From contig NZ_QNRR01000004.1 in assembly GCF_003315205.1 (NCBI RefSeq), forward strand, positions 1 through 64,000: a stretch of DNA of 64,000 nt, written 5' to 3'. Below the pieces are notes generated by a model that was given only the letters and a program-made list of their open reading frames with translations, was not told where the DNA came from and searched no databases. Source of the stretch: Roseimicrobium gellanilyticum. Its GTDB lineage: Bacteria; Verrucomicrobiota; Verrucomicrobiia; Verrucomicrobiales; Verrucomicrobiaceae. Every line of letters begins with the position of its first letter. The first letter of the stretch is position 1. Of this stretch, positions 44,948 through 52,559 are shown piece by piece. Made by a program: the position numbers and the translations under genes.

Positions 44948-45529
44948 CTACGAGCGCGGTACCGCTTTGGGGAGTTGCACGGGTATCCGGCATTCCCTCT
45001 CGATATAGAATACCTCAAAGGGATCGCGAAGTTTCTGGGGCATGAAACGCAGAGACAAGGGCTTGCGTAGCAAGATTCCCAACTGCCGGACAATGCGGGG
45101 CTGCCATGCATACTGAAAGCAGAGGCCATCGCACCAATTGGGAACTGGCTGCTCAGGGCGCAGACGTAGTGGAATTGGCTCTGTGCCTTTGATGCTTTCG
45201 CCTGCTTTCATCAGGTAGGTAGAGCCAATATATCCTGGGCCAAGGCGCGCAAAGGGAACACCGTTCCAGTCTCCCCGGCGCGCAAATCGATGGAATCCTG
45301 GTAAACACAAGTCTCCACCTCCTCTGTCGAGCTCGATGGGAAACCACGACTCATTCCTGATCTCGTAGTGCATCAAGTGCTTCCCATCCTTTTCGATGGT
45401 GATGCTCTCAATCCGAAACGTCAGCGGATCCCGGGAGAAGGCTTCGGCAACATGGTAAATCAACATGCCGGTGACCACCGTGTAGAAGACTATGCGAGCG
45501 ATGGTTATGGCTCGCCGGGTGGTATTCAT
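44948..45529 (-). CDS. Membrane-anchored hypothetical protein, paralogue of 45559-46188
   Basis: The 193-residue protein has one N-terminal membrane helix (TIARIVFYTVVTGMLIYHVA). An extracytoplasmic domain begins DPLTFRIESITIEKDGKHL and contains NESWFPIELDRGGGDLCLPG. The upstream gene shares the layout and words (DPLTFQIAS and NTSIFPIEF). Function unknown. The two are separated by 29 bases and look like a tandem duplication that has diverged. Confidence 0.78.
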   Translation of the reverse strand: MNTTRRAITIARIVFYTVVTGMLIYHVAEAFSRDPLTFRIESITIEKDGKHLMHYEIRNESWFPIELDRGGGDLCLPGFHRFARRGDWNGVPFARLGPGYIGSTYLMKAGESIKGTEPIPLRLRPEQPVPNWCDGLCFQYAWQPRIVRQLGILLRKPLSLRFMPQKLRDPFEVFYIERECRIPVQLPKAVPRS

Positions 45530-45558
45530 GGCTCACCGTGCCGCGCCCGCTTGCTGCC

Positions 45559-46188
45559 TTAGGGCACGCTTGCTTTGTTGGCGTCTTTGTTGGCGTCCCC
45601 ACTTTCGCTGGCGGTTGCTGCAGCTCCCGGCATGGTCACGTCCACGTTTTTCACGCGGCCTTTGCGCGGCTCGGTATGCCAGAAGAGGCTGGCGAGCCAT
45701 GAGTCGGGAACGAATCCGGCATTTTCATCCAGCCAGCGGAGCATGGTGCGGACCTCATTCTGACCACGGACGTTCCAATCATAGCTGAAGGTGTGAATGT
45801 CTTCCGCATTGAGCGGCTGCGGGCCGTAGAGCTTTCCCTGGTAGGTTTGTCCGGGCGTCAGGCGGATGACGACGGATTCGACCTCCGACGCGGGCAGGAA
45901 GGCGGTGTTCGCGTCCTTTGCCGGGAGGAGTATGGAGGTGGTGGGCAGGAACTCGATGGGGAAGATGCTGGTGTTTTTCACCTCGCACTTCAGCGTGGTG
46001 GCGCCGCTGCCGCTCGGAATGATGCGCGCATTTGGGCCTGTGAGATCCCCGGCAGCCGTGGGCTCCTGGCTGGCAATCTGGAAGGTGAGTGGGTCCTCCA
46101 CGTTGAGGGCAATGACGAGGACTCCCACGGCGGCGATGAAGGCCAGTAGCAGGAGAGTGAGCAGCACCTTGACAAAGCGGCGGAGCAT
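45559..46188 (-). CDS. Membrane-anchored hypothetical protein, paralogue of 44948-45529
   Basis: The 209-residue protein starts MLRRFVKVLLTLLLLAFIAA with one membrane anchor, then a soluble domain (DPLTFQIAS, TTLKCEVKNTSIFPIEFLPT, TPGQTYQGKLYGPQPLNAED). The end is low-complexity (GDANKDANKASVP). It shares its opening and central block with the next gene downstream. The frame opens at 46449 but ATG at 46188 begins the anchor. Confidence 0.78.
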   Translation of the reverse strand: MLRRFVKVLLTLLLLAFIAAVGVLVIALNVEDPLTFQIASQEPTAAGDLTGPNARIIPSGSGATTLKCEVKNTSIFPIEFLPTTSILLPAKDANTAFLPASEVESVVIRLTPGQTYQGKLYGPQPLNAEDIHTFSYDWNVRGQNEVRTMLRWLDENAGFVPDSWLASLFWHTEPRKGRVKNVDVTMPGAAATASESGDANKDANKASVP

Positions 46189-46473
46189 GGCGCCGATGAT
46201 ACACGGACATCCGGAAGAGAAAAGTGGAAAGCGCGACACATGCCGCCGGGAACCGCTGCAACAGATGCTCCCTCTCCTCGCTCCGACCAGTCGGGCTGGA
46301 CTTGTGACGGTATCCTGCCGGTCTGGAAGCGCATGGAGGCAACAAGGGAGGGGACGCAGGGATGTCCAACAGATACAGAGTGTTATGGTGTAGGAGAACG
46401 TACCGGTGGAGCGACCGGCATGCCCTGCGCAAAATCGGTTGCGTACCATGATGGATCTGGGATATGGTGTGAT

Positions 46474-46659
46474 ATGGCTACGAAGAAAACAGCGAAGAAG
46501 AAGGCCGGATCACGCCACGGCATGCGCGCTCCCGGCAAGACGCAGACGAGCATCACCCTTTCCGAGGATCTGCTCGACCAGGCCCGCGCCGTTGCCGAGC
46601 AGGATGGACGCAGCTTGAGCAACTGGCTCGAGCAGCTCATCCGCAAGCGCCTGTCCTAG
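46474..46659 (+). CDS. Small ribbon-helix-helix-like protein
   Basis: The 61-residue basic protein has a Lys/Ala-rich leader (MATKKTAKKKAGSRHG). The segment TQTSITLSEDLLDQARAVAEQDGRSLSNWLEQLIRKRL (shown in part as TSITLSEDLLDQARAVAEQD) follows, matching the strand-helix-helix pattern of Arc/CopG-type DNA-binding domains. It could be an antitoxin or regulator, but no toxin gene is beside it. It is read divergently from the membrane-anchored pair and ends before a hairpin and aroE. Confidence 0.8.
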   Translation: MATKKTAKKKAGSRHGMRAPGKTQTSITLSEDLLDQARAVAEQDGRSLSNWLEQLIRKRLS

Positions 46660-46693
46660 GCTCTGCCTCCTGTCCTTCTGGTTCCGTCGTTTC

Positions 46694-46740
46694 CCGGGCA
46701 GCACCTGGTGCAGGTGCTGCTGCTCGGGAATGCATTTTTT
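46694..46740. terminator. Hairpin between the RHH gene and aroE
   Basis: A 10-bp stem GCAGCACCTG / CAGGTGCTGC has a three-base loop and an outer CCCG / CGGG that pairs across a bulge. Six T follow (46735-46740). It suits termination of the plus-strand RHH gene and could also slow aroE transcription arriving from the other side. Confidence 0.75.
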
Positions 46741-46779
46741 GGTGTGCGGCAAAGGGCCGCCACCCTTGCCCTTGGGCTA

Positions 46780-47625
46780 TCAGGCAGTGAATACCTGCTC
46801 CAGCACCCGGCGCATGACGTCTTTGTCTGGCTCGACCCCCGTCCAAAAGGCGAAGTTTGTCGCAGCCTGATTCACCAGCATGCCGAGTCCATCGAGGATG
46901 CGGCAGCCACGTGCCTCCGCCTCGCCGAGGAACAGGGTGCGTGGGGGATTGGGAATCACGTCCGCCACCACGGCATGCGCAGGAAATGAGTCCGCCTGCA
47001 CAGGCACGCGGGCCTGCCAGTCCGGGGCCAGGCCAATGGAGGTGGCATTCACCACCACATCCGCATCTGCCGGGAGGGGGAGGTTGCCTTCCCACGGGAT
47101 GAAGGACGCTTTCGCATCGGTCTTCCCGTTGACCAGGTCCGCGAGTTCCTGGCCGCGCTCCCGGGCACGATTGGCAATCGTCACTCGCGTGGCTCCGGCG
47201 AGGGCGAGCTCCACGGCAATGGCTCGTGCAGCGCCGCCCGCCCCCAGAATCACCACATGCTTGCGGGTGGGATCCACCACCGGGGTCAGGCTGTGCAAGA
47301 AGCCCTTGCCGTCCGTGTTCTCGCCTATCCATCTGCCGTTACGCTTCACCGCGCAGTTCACAGCACCGATGATACGTGCGCTTTCTGCCAGGCCATCCAG
47401 ATGCTCGATGATGGCGACCTTGTGGGGCAGGGAGCAGTTGAAGCCTACATATCCCTGGGCCTTCGCGCCGCGCACTGCGTCCGCGAGCAGTTCCGGCGGC
47501 ACATCCATATTGATGTAACGGTAGTGCAGACCGTGGTGCGCATACGCCGCCTCCATGATGGCCACGGTGGGATTGTCCGCGGCAGGTTGGGAGAGGGAAC
47601 CGGTGAGCGTAGGCAGGAAGTTCAT
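46780..47625 (-). CDS. aroE: Shikimate dehydrogenase
   Basis: The 281-residue enzyme reduces 3-dehydroshikimate with NADPH in aromatic amino acid synthesis. Visible signatures are the start GSLSQPAADNPTVAIMEAAY, FNCSLPHKVAIIEHLDGL (catalytic Lys in PHK), IGAVNCAV, GENTDGKGFLHSL (catalytic Asp), the NADP loop ILGAGGAARAIAVELALAG and NATSIGL. The C-terminal end GLGMLVNQAATNFAFWTGVE is typical. Length is normal. It stands alone here. Confidence 0.96.
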   Translation of the reverse strand: MNFLPTLTGSLSQPAADNPTVAIMEAAYAHHGLHYRYINMDVPPELLADAVRGAKAQGYVGFNCSLPHKVAIIEHLDGLAESARIIGAVNCAVKRNGRWIGENTDGKGFLHSLTPVVDPTRKHVVILGAGGAARAIAVELALAGATRVTIANRARERGQELADLVNGKTDAKASFIPWEGNLPLPADADVVVNATSIGLAPDWQARVPVQADSFPAHAVVADVIPNPPRTLFLGEAEARGCRILDGLGMLVNQAATNFAFWTGVEPDKDVMRRVLEQVFTA

Positions 47626-47758
47626 GGAAGCCTCACGGGTAGGCAGGCACGGCGAAAAGCAAGGGGGAGTTTTTTGGAAGTGGCTTGGGGTTGGGCTGCG
47701 CCATCACGCACCATTTTTCCCTTTGGCAGGGGACGAGGACACGCAGGTTTCATCCCGG

Positions 47759-47851
47759 AATGCAAAATGAAAAATGAGAAGTGAAAAATGCAAAATGACT
47801 GAGGCACACCTCCAATTTGCATTTTTCACTTCTCATTTTTCATTTTGCATT
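47759..47851. repeat. Perfect 36-bp AT-rich inverted repeat
   Basis: Arms at 47759-47794 and 47816-47851 are exact reverse complements (core AAAATGAGAAGTGAAAAATG) with a 21-base loop. It lies upstream of aroE and of the next gene, which are divergent. Its composition (mostly A/T) is unlike its surroundings. Confidence 0.95.
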
Positions 47852-47946
47852 GAACTGCGTCGCTGAGGCCTTGATCCAGCGATGCTCCTGCCTACGGGCT
47901 GTTGTGGAGTGTCCTATTTCCTATCCATCTGTATCATCACCCATCC

Positions 47947-48393
47947 ATGCCTTCTGTCCCCGCCACGATTGTTCCCGGTTATCAGGTCGCTTCCGGTACC
48001 AATGCAAATCCGAGATTTCCGGGTGGCACGTTGCGCATGCAGTTGCCGTTTTTCGAGACGCTGGGACTGGACCTGTCTGGGTATCACCTGGCCACGCTGA
48101 ATCTCTCCATCGCTCCCGCTCGCTACGAAGTGGTGAAGCCGCGCCTCACCTTTCGCTCAGTGAAGTGGCATCCCACGGAGCCGGCGGAGGACTTTTCGTT
48201 CTTCGATTGCAATCTGCATCTTTCCGGGTGCGAGCCGGTGCCTGCGCTCATCTATTATCCCCATCCCGAGACCAAGCCGGAACATTTCCAGCCGGATGAT
48301 CTGCTCGAAGTGCTGGCTCCCTTCATCAAGGGCATATCGTATGGCATGCGGCTCGTTCTGGAAGTGCCGGAGGAGCAGATGTGGGTGGGATAG
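47947..48393 (+). CDS. Hypothetical protein
   Basis: The 148-residue protein begins MPSVPATIVPGYQVASGTNA. It has a beta-rich pattern (LRMQLPFFETLGLDLSGYHL, SVKWHPTEPAEDFSFFDCNL, VPALIYYPHPETKPEHFQPD) and a final helix (LLEVLAPFIKGISYGMRLVL). I do not recognise the family. No signal peptide. The 209 bases after it hold no gene I can support. Confidence 0.7.
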   Translation: MPSVPATIVPGYQVASGTNANPRFPGGTLRMQLPFFETLGLDLSGYHLATLNLSIAPARYEVVKPRLTFRSVKWHPTEPAEDFSFFDCNLHLSGCEPVPALIYYPHPETKPEHFQPDDLLEVLAPFIKGISYGMRLVLEVPEEQMWVG

Positions 48394-48602
48394 CTCCGGG
48401 TACACATCAGAGCTGCTGAAGATTGAAATCCAGGCAGTTCAGGAAGGCTCAAGAAATTTTTCACCCCGCCTGAATAAGTCTCGCGGACCTCCCGTCGAAC
48501 GCGGCAACCACCCCTTTGGAGCGTGCGCTTCGAACCCCCCGGTGGCCGCTGTGACCGGCAGATGCATCCGGCCGCCATCACATCTGCAAGAGGATCACCG
48601 TC

Positions 48603-48902
48603 ATGAAAAAATTCGCCATCATTGCTGCTGTTGTCGCCGGGTTCCTTGGCGTCACCGCTGCCGCGGAAGCGGGCTATTACACGAAGCGTTGCGTGGGCTA
48701 CGACCACTGCGGACGCCCTGTCTACCGGACCGTCTATGTGGAAACCTGCGCGCCGAGATATTCCGGTGGGTACTACGGAGGTGGCTACTACGGAGGCGGT
48801 GGAGTCTCCTTCTACTACAGCAGCGGGCGGTCCTACTGCGCGCCGCGATACTACAACAACTGCCGTCCGTCCTACGGTTACCGCTACGGTCGTTGCCGTT
48901 AG
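48603..48902 (+). CDS. Small exported Gly/Tyr/Cys-rich protein
   Basis: The 99-residue product has a signal peptide (MKKFAIIAAVVAGFLGVTAA). The mature part is rich in Gly, Tyr and Cys (GYYTKRCVGYDHCGRP, GGYYGGGYYGGGG, CRPSYGYRYGRCR). Seven Cys and the Tyr-rich repeats suggest a disulfide-linked surface or appendage-type protein; that is inference. The ATG comes after an ACCGTC context with GAGGATC eight bases upstream. Two hairpins follow the stop. Confidence 0.8.
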   Translation: MKKFAIIAAVVAGFLGVTAAAEAGYYTKRCVGYDHCGRPVYRTVYVETCAPRYSGGYYGGGYYGGGGVSFYYSSGRSYCAPRYYNNCRPSYGYRYGRCR

Positions 48903-48912
48903 CCGTCAGTGC

Positions 48913-48932
48913 CCTGCCACGTGAGTGGCAGG
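48913..48932. terminator. Hairpin after the Gly/Tyr-rich gene
   Basis: An 8-bp stem CCTGCCAC / GTGGCAGG with loop GTGA lies 11 bases after the stop. No T run follows, so it may stabilise the RNA or help a Rho-dependent end. Confidence 0.55.
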
Positions 48933-48961
48933 ATGCATGACGATGGTGGTGGCAACTGCTC

Positions 48962-48988
48962 ACGGTGCATCAGAACATGATGCACCGT
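48962..48988. terminator. Second hairpin, convergent region
   Basis: A 10-bp perfect stem ACGGTGCATC / GATGCACCGT with loop AGAACAT sits between the plus-strand Gly/Tyr-rich gene and the minus-strand membrane gene. It could end transcripts from both sides; a T run is lacking. Confidence 0.5.
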
Positions 48989-49041
48989 AGTAGATAGACG
49001 CGCGAGCTTGTGGGATGCAGCCAAGGGGGCCACGTGTCCGC

Positions 49042-49626
49042 TTACACCGCGAGGCGGAAGCCCAGGACGGCGTGTGCCAGGCTCATGAGGAGCAGGGATA
49101 CGGGAAGCGGCGCAAGGCACAGCAGCAGTCCCACCAGCGCGGGCGCGCGCGGAGTGTCGCGCATAAGCGCGGGCACCCCGGCCGCAAAGGCAAAAAGCAG
49201 CCCCACCAGCGTGAGAGCAAGCACGAGAGCGCCCCAGCCGACAAGGCGCATCTCCGACTCCGGCTCCACGAGGAACACCGGCATGGTGAAGAACACACTC
49301 GCGCAGGTGACGATGGCTCCGAGAATCTGAGCCACACGGGTGAGCGGCTTTTTGCTCCAAGGTATCAGGCCTCTCAGTGCCAGACCCAGCCCGAGTACCA
49401 GCACTGCCACTCCCAGAGGCCACATCAGATGGTGATCATAGAGCTTCTCATAGAGAAAGATGCCAGTCTTTCGCGAGATGCCATCGGCCCGGAGTTGTCC
49501 ACTGGACTCGTATACCAGCGGCTTGACCAGAGGTTCCCACTTCGAGGTGGCAAGCGGTGCGGTAAAAAGCAGCAGCCCGAGGAGCGCCAGAAGGATTCCG
49601 ATGAAGTGATGCAGGCGGAGGCGCAT
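49042..49626 (-). CDS. Integral membrane protein beside the TIR-like gene
   Basis: The 194-residue protein starts with a membrane helix (HHFIGILLALLGLLLFTAPL). A 45-residue loop follows (KWEPLVKPLVYESSGQLRAD), then about four more helices (PLGVAVLVLGLGLALRGLI, ILGAIVTCASVFFTMPVFLV, LVLALTLVGLLFAFAAGVP, PVSLLLMSLAHAVLGF). Function unknown. It lies 191 bases downstream of the TIR-like gene on the same strand and could be co-transcribed. Confidence 0.78.
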   Translation of the reverse strand: MRLRLHHFIGILLALLGLLLFTAPLATSKWEPLVKPLVYESSGQLRADGISRKTGIFLYEKLYDHHLMWPLGVAVLVLGLGLALRGLIPWSKKPLTRVAQILGAIVTCASVFFTMPVFLVEPESEMRLVGWGALVLALTLVGLLFAFAAGVPALMRDTPRAPALVGLLLCLAPLPVSLLLMSLAHAVLGFRLAV

Positions 49627-49817
49627 TTGGCAGGGGCGGTGGCTGTTCTTCTCAGTGCGTGTGGGGTGATGCAGAGGTTACGAACCACCGGGCATGCGCG
49701 GTCGCGCCATGAAGCATCCTGCCTGCATGTCAGACGTGCGCAATTCTGCAAGATGCATTTCGGCATCTTGCCTGGAACGAACGAATACCGGCTCTCCGGC
49801 GCGTGGGTACCAGAAGC

Positions 49818-51857
49818 CTATTTTGGCTTCGTGAAGACAGAGCACAGGCGGTCCCATGCGCCCACGATGGAGCCGAACATGCCGCGCCCCTTGGGTGCGG
49901 GAGACCACTCTGAGGGAGTGGTGGGCATGACGACCGGAGCAACCACGGGCTCGAACATGGGAGCGTCCTTGGGAGGCTCTGCCTCCGCCTCTGGGGCGGC
50001 GCCCTTCGCGCCTCCTTTGGAGGCTTTTCCGATTTTTGAGATGGGACCCGTGGGTGTCTTTGGAGTACTGGGTACACCTCCGACGGAAAAGGGGTCGACG
50101 ACCGGTAGCTTTTCCTTGGGCTTTTCGCTTTCCTTTTCGGCCTCTGGCGCGGAATTGGGTCTGCCGAGCAGAGAGTTCAGCGGTGTGTGTACGGGCAGGG
50201 TAAGAGGGCCGCTGAGTGGGGCATTGGCCGGAGCCACCACCGGGGTGATGACGGGCTCTGCGATGGACGCCTGCGGGGTTGGCTGTGGAGCAGGGGCGAT
50301 TGAGGGAGCGACGCCGGGGGTAGGTTGAGCCTGAGGCGCTGCGGCGGGAGGGTTTGCAGCTGATGGCACCGCAAATGCGCTCAAATTGGGCGCAGCGGGG
50401 ATGGCCGGAGTGGCCGCGACAGGGGGCGCACTGGGAGCAGGGGGCACTGGCGCAGGTGCCACATAGGTGTGGGTGGCAGGAGTCTGGGGTGCTGCCACCT
50501 GAGCAGGAGCATAGGCCGGAGGCGCGGAAGCAGCGGGAGGCAGACTCGTGGGTTGCGGAGCAACCGCCGCCGCCGGAGCTGCGGTACCCAGCAGTGAGGC
50601 TGCGACTGCAGGGATGCTGGTGGAAGGCGTGATGGGTGCTGCAGGCACTGCGGCGACCGGAGCCGCTATGGGCGCTGGGGCGGGGGTGTAAGTCGGTGCG
50701 GCTGGAGCAGGTGTGGCCGCCGGGGCACTCACGGGCACCGGAGCTGGAGCTGGTAGTGGCGCAGGCTGAGGCGTCGACGCAGATGCTGCTGTGGGAGCTT
50801 GCGGATACGCGTATGAGGAAGGGGCCGCTGTGGGGGCGCTTGCAGGTGCAGGTGCAGGCGCCGGAGCAGGTGTGTACACCGGCGCCGGCTGCGGAATGGC
50901 TGCTGGCGTGGAAGGCGGCGCTGCCGGAGTGCTTACTCTCGCCACCGCTGGCGTGGTGCTTTGCGGTGTCGCGGCCACGGGCGCTGCAGGATAGCTGGCC
51001 GCAGGCGCAGGTGAAGCAGGCGCGCTGGCAGGAGCAGCCGGATACACAGGAGCCACTGCGGGTGTGGCCACGGGTGCAGGTGTAGGTGCGGGAGCTGGTG
51101 GAGCCTGCGGCGCCGGAGCAGGGGCGTATGCCGCCGGGACTGCTGCAGGAGTAGTGCTGACAGGCGGTGCTGCCGGTGTGCTCACGCGTGGCGCAGCAGG
51201 CGCGGCTGTCACGGGCGCTGCCGGAGTGGCCGCGGCCAGTGGCACGCTCATGGCGGGAGCCACGGAGGAGTGCACTGGCGCGATCACGGGCGCATTCAGC
51301 GGCGCGATGACCGCGGCCGCAGGCATGCTCACCGGGCGCTCAGGCACACGCACAGGGGTGCTGGGGCTCGCAGGTACAGGTGCAGGAGCTGGCGCGCTGC
51401 TGCGAGGCTGGCGGCGCATGCCTTGGGACATGAGTCCCAGTCCGGCGAGGAACGACTCCAACTGCTGGCTGGTCTGCCCTTGGTCCAGCTGCCACACGGG
51501 AATGACTTGCTGCTCGGCGAGCACTTTCTCAAACCAGCGCGGGGTGGCCATGCCGGACTTGTCCTCCAGGAGGCACACGAGCACCGGCTTGGAGAGTTCG
51601 ATGGCCTGGAGAAATTGATTCACCACCAGCTTCGAGTCGAGCGCCGCGCGTGAAGCGAAGAAGATCACCGCGACTGCAGAAGAAACCTTGCGCTCCCTCG
51701 CGAGTTGATTTTCCTCGGCGGAGAGCTTGGAATGCGGGAACGGGCCGGGATGGCCGCACTGCAAACCATACTCGTCCTGAAGCACGGATGTCCACGGCCA
51801 CACCTTGTCGGTGTCAGCGGCGGCATAGCACAGGTGGATGTGACGCTGGGACTTCAT
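49818..51857 (-). CDS. TIR-like domain protein with long Pro/Ala-rich region
   Basis: The 679-residue protein has an N-terminal domain (residues 1-145) that aligns with bacterial TIR domains: HIHLCYAAADTDKVWPWTSV, SAVAVIFFASRAALDSKLVV, then NQFLQAIELSKPVLVCLLED. In TIR NADases the position after S.WC.R is a catalytic Glu; here it is Gln81 (VVNQFLQA). Residues 150-585 are low-complexity Pro/Ala/Val/Thr, and the C-terminal 95 residues are a Lys/Gly/Pro segment with a short amphipathic end (FGSIVGAWDRLCSVFTKPK). This suggests a scaffold or binding protein rather than an NADase. The family match is by eye. Confidence 0.8.
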   Translation of the reverse strand: MKSQRHIHLCYAAADTDKVWPWTSVLQDEYGLQCGHPGPFPHSKLSAEENQLARERKVSSAVAVIFFASRAALDSKLVVNQFLQAIELSKPVLVCLLEDKSGMATPRWFEKVLAEQQVIPVWQLDQGQTSQQLESFLAGLGLMSQGMRRQPRSSAPAPAPVPASPSTPVRVPERPVSMPAAAVIAPLNAPVIAPVHSSVAPAMSVPLAAATPAAPVTAAPAAPRVSTPAAPPVSTTPAAVPAAYAPAPAPQAPPAPAPTPAPVATPAVAPVYPAAPASAPASPAPAASYPAAPVAATPQSTTPAVARVSTPAAPPSTPAAIPQPAPVYTPAPAPAPAPASAPTAAPSSYAYPQAPTAASASTPQPAPLPAPAPVPVSAPAATPAPAAPTYTPAPAPIAAPVAAVPAAPITPSTSIPAVAASLLGTAAPAAAVAPQPTSLPPAASAPPAYAPAQVAAPQTPATHTYVAPAPVPPAPSAPPVAATPAIPAAPNLSAFAVPSAANPPAAAPQAQPTPGVAPSIAPAPQPTPQASIAEPVITPVVAPANAPLSGPLTLPVHTPLNSLLGRPNSAPEAEKESEKPKEKLPVVDPFSVGGVPSTPKTPTGPISKIGKASKGGAKGAAPEAEAEPPKDAPMFEPVVAPVVMPTTPSEWSPAPKGRGMFGSIVGAWDRLCSVFTKPK

Positions 51858-52071
51858 CGATCAATAGGTGTGGGGAGCACCAAAGGGGAGGTTTTATGCG
51901 CCCGGGTGTCAGACCGTGCGCAACACTCTATACTCATTTGCAAAGAGTTCTACAAGCTTGAACGCTGCCTAGGCCTGCTACGGATCAGCCACACTTGATG
52001 ATTTGAGCGGATCTTCAGCTTCCGCATTGTCCTCGCTTGCAAAAGCGTGAATCTCCATTTGCGACAACGCT

Positions 52072-52404
52072 TTACCGTTCCTCGTTCTCTTCCAGTGCCG
52101 AAGCTGGCACGCCATGCCCGGCATGGACATCGACCTTTTTTATGATGCGTTTCAGCAACTGCCCCCGCTCGCCCTTGCCCTTCTCCGTGAGGACCAGCAG
52201 CTTGGCGTCAATCTGGTCTTGCACGTCGAGCGCGCACCTCGCCCAAGGCAGGGTGATGGTGTGATCGCCTTGTACCAGCAGATCGTAGCGGATGAGTCCC
52301 TTGATGTAAGCATTCCAGCTCGGGTAGCCCAAGGCCCTGGCACGGAGTTCCGCCGCCTCAGCGAGACAGGCAGGCAGCTTGGTGGAGCGGGTGTGTGAGG
52401 CCAT
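52072..52404 (-). CDS. Hypothetical helical protein
   Basis: The 110-residue protein begins MASHTRSTKLPACLAEAAEL and continues RARALGYPSWNAYIKGLIRY and QLLKRIIKKVDVHAGHG. The N-terminal strand-helix-helix pattern with YPSWNAYIKGLI recalls ribbon-helix-helix DNA-binding proteins, but the rest is unassigned. The 214 bases between it and the TIR-like gene hold nothing I can support. Confidence 0.65.
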   Translation of the reverse strand: MASHTRSTKLPACLAEAAELRARALGYPSWNAYIKGLIRYDLLVQGDHTITLPWARCALDVQDQIDAKLLVLTEKGKGERGQLLKRIIKKVDVHAGHGVPASALEENEER

Positions 52405-52559
52405 GCGGATCTGGAGGTGAAAAGGGACCTGCCTATTCTCCGAAAAAACGGCGGAATGGCAAATGTGTTCGTGTGAACATATGTTGTTTTTTTACCTTTC
52501 GCTGAAGGCGTCTGGCATTGCATAAAGTCGACCTTCTCCACACGTACGAATGCGCTCCC

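Noticed and set aside
50636-51085. Plus-strand open frames in the TIR-like gene
   Set aside because: They exist because the Pro/Ala-rich stretch leaves few stops on either strand.
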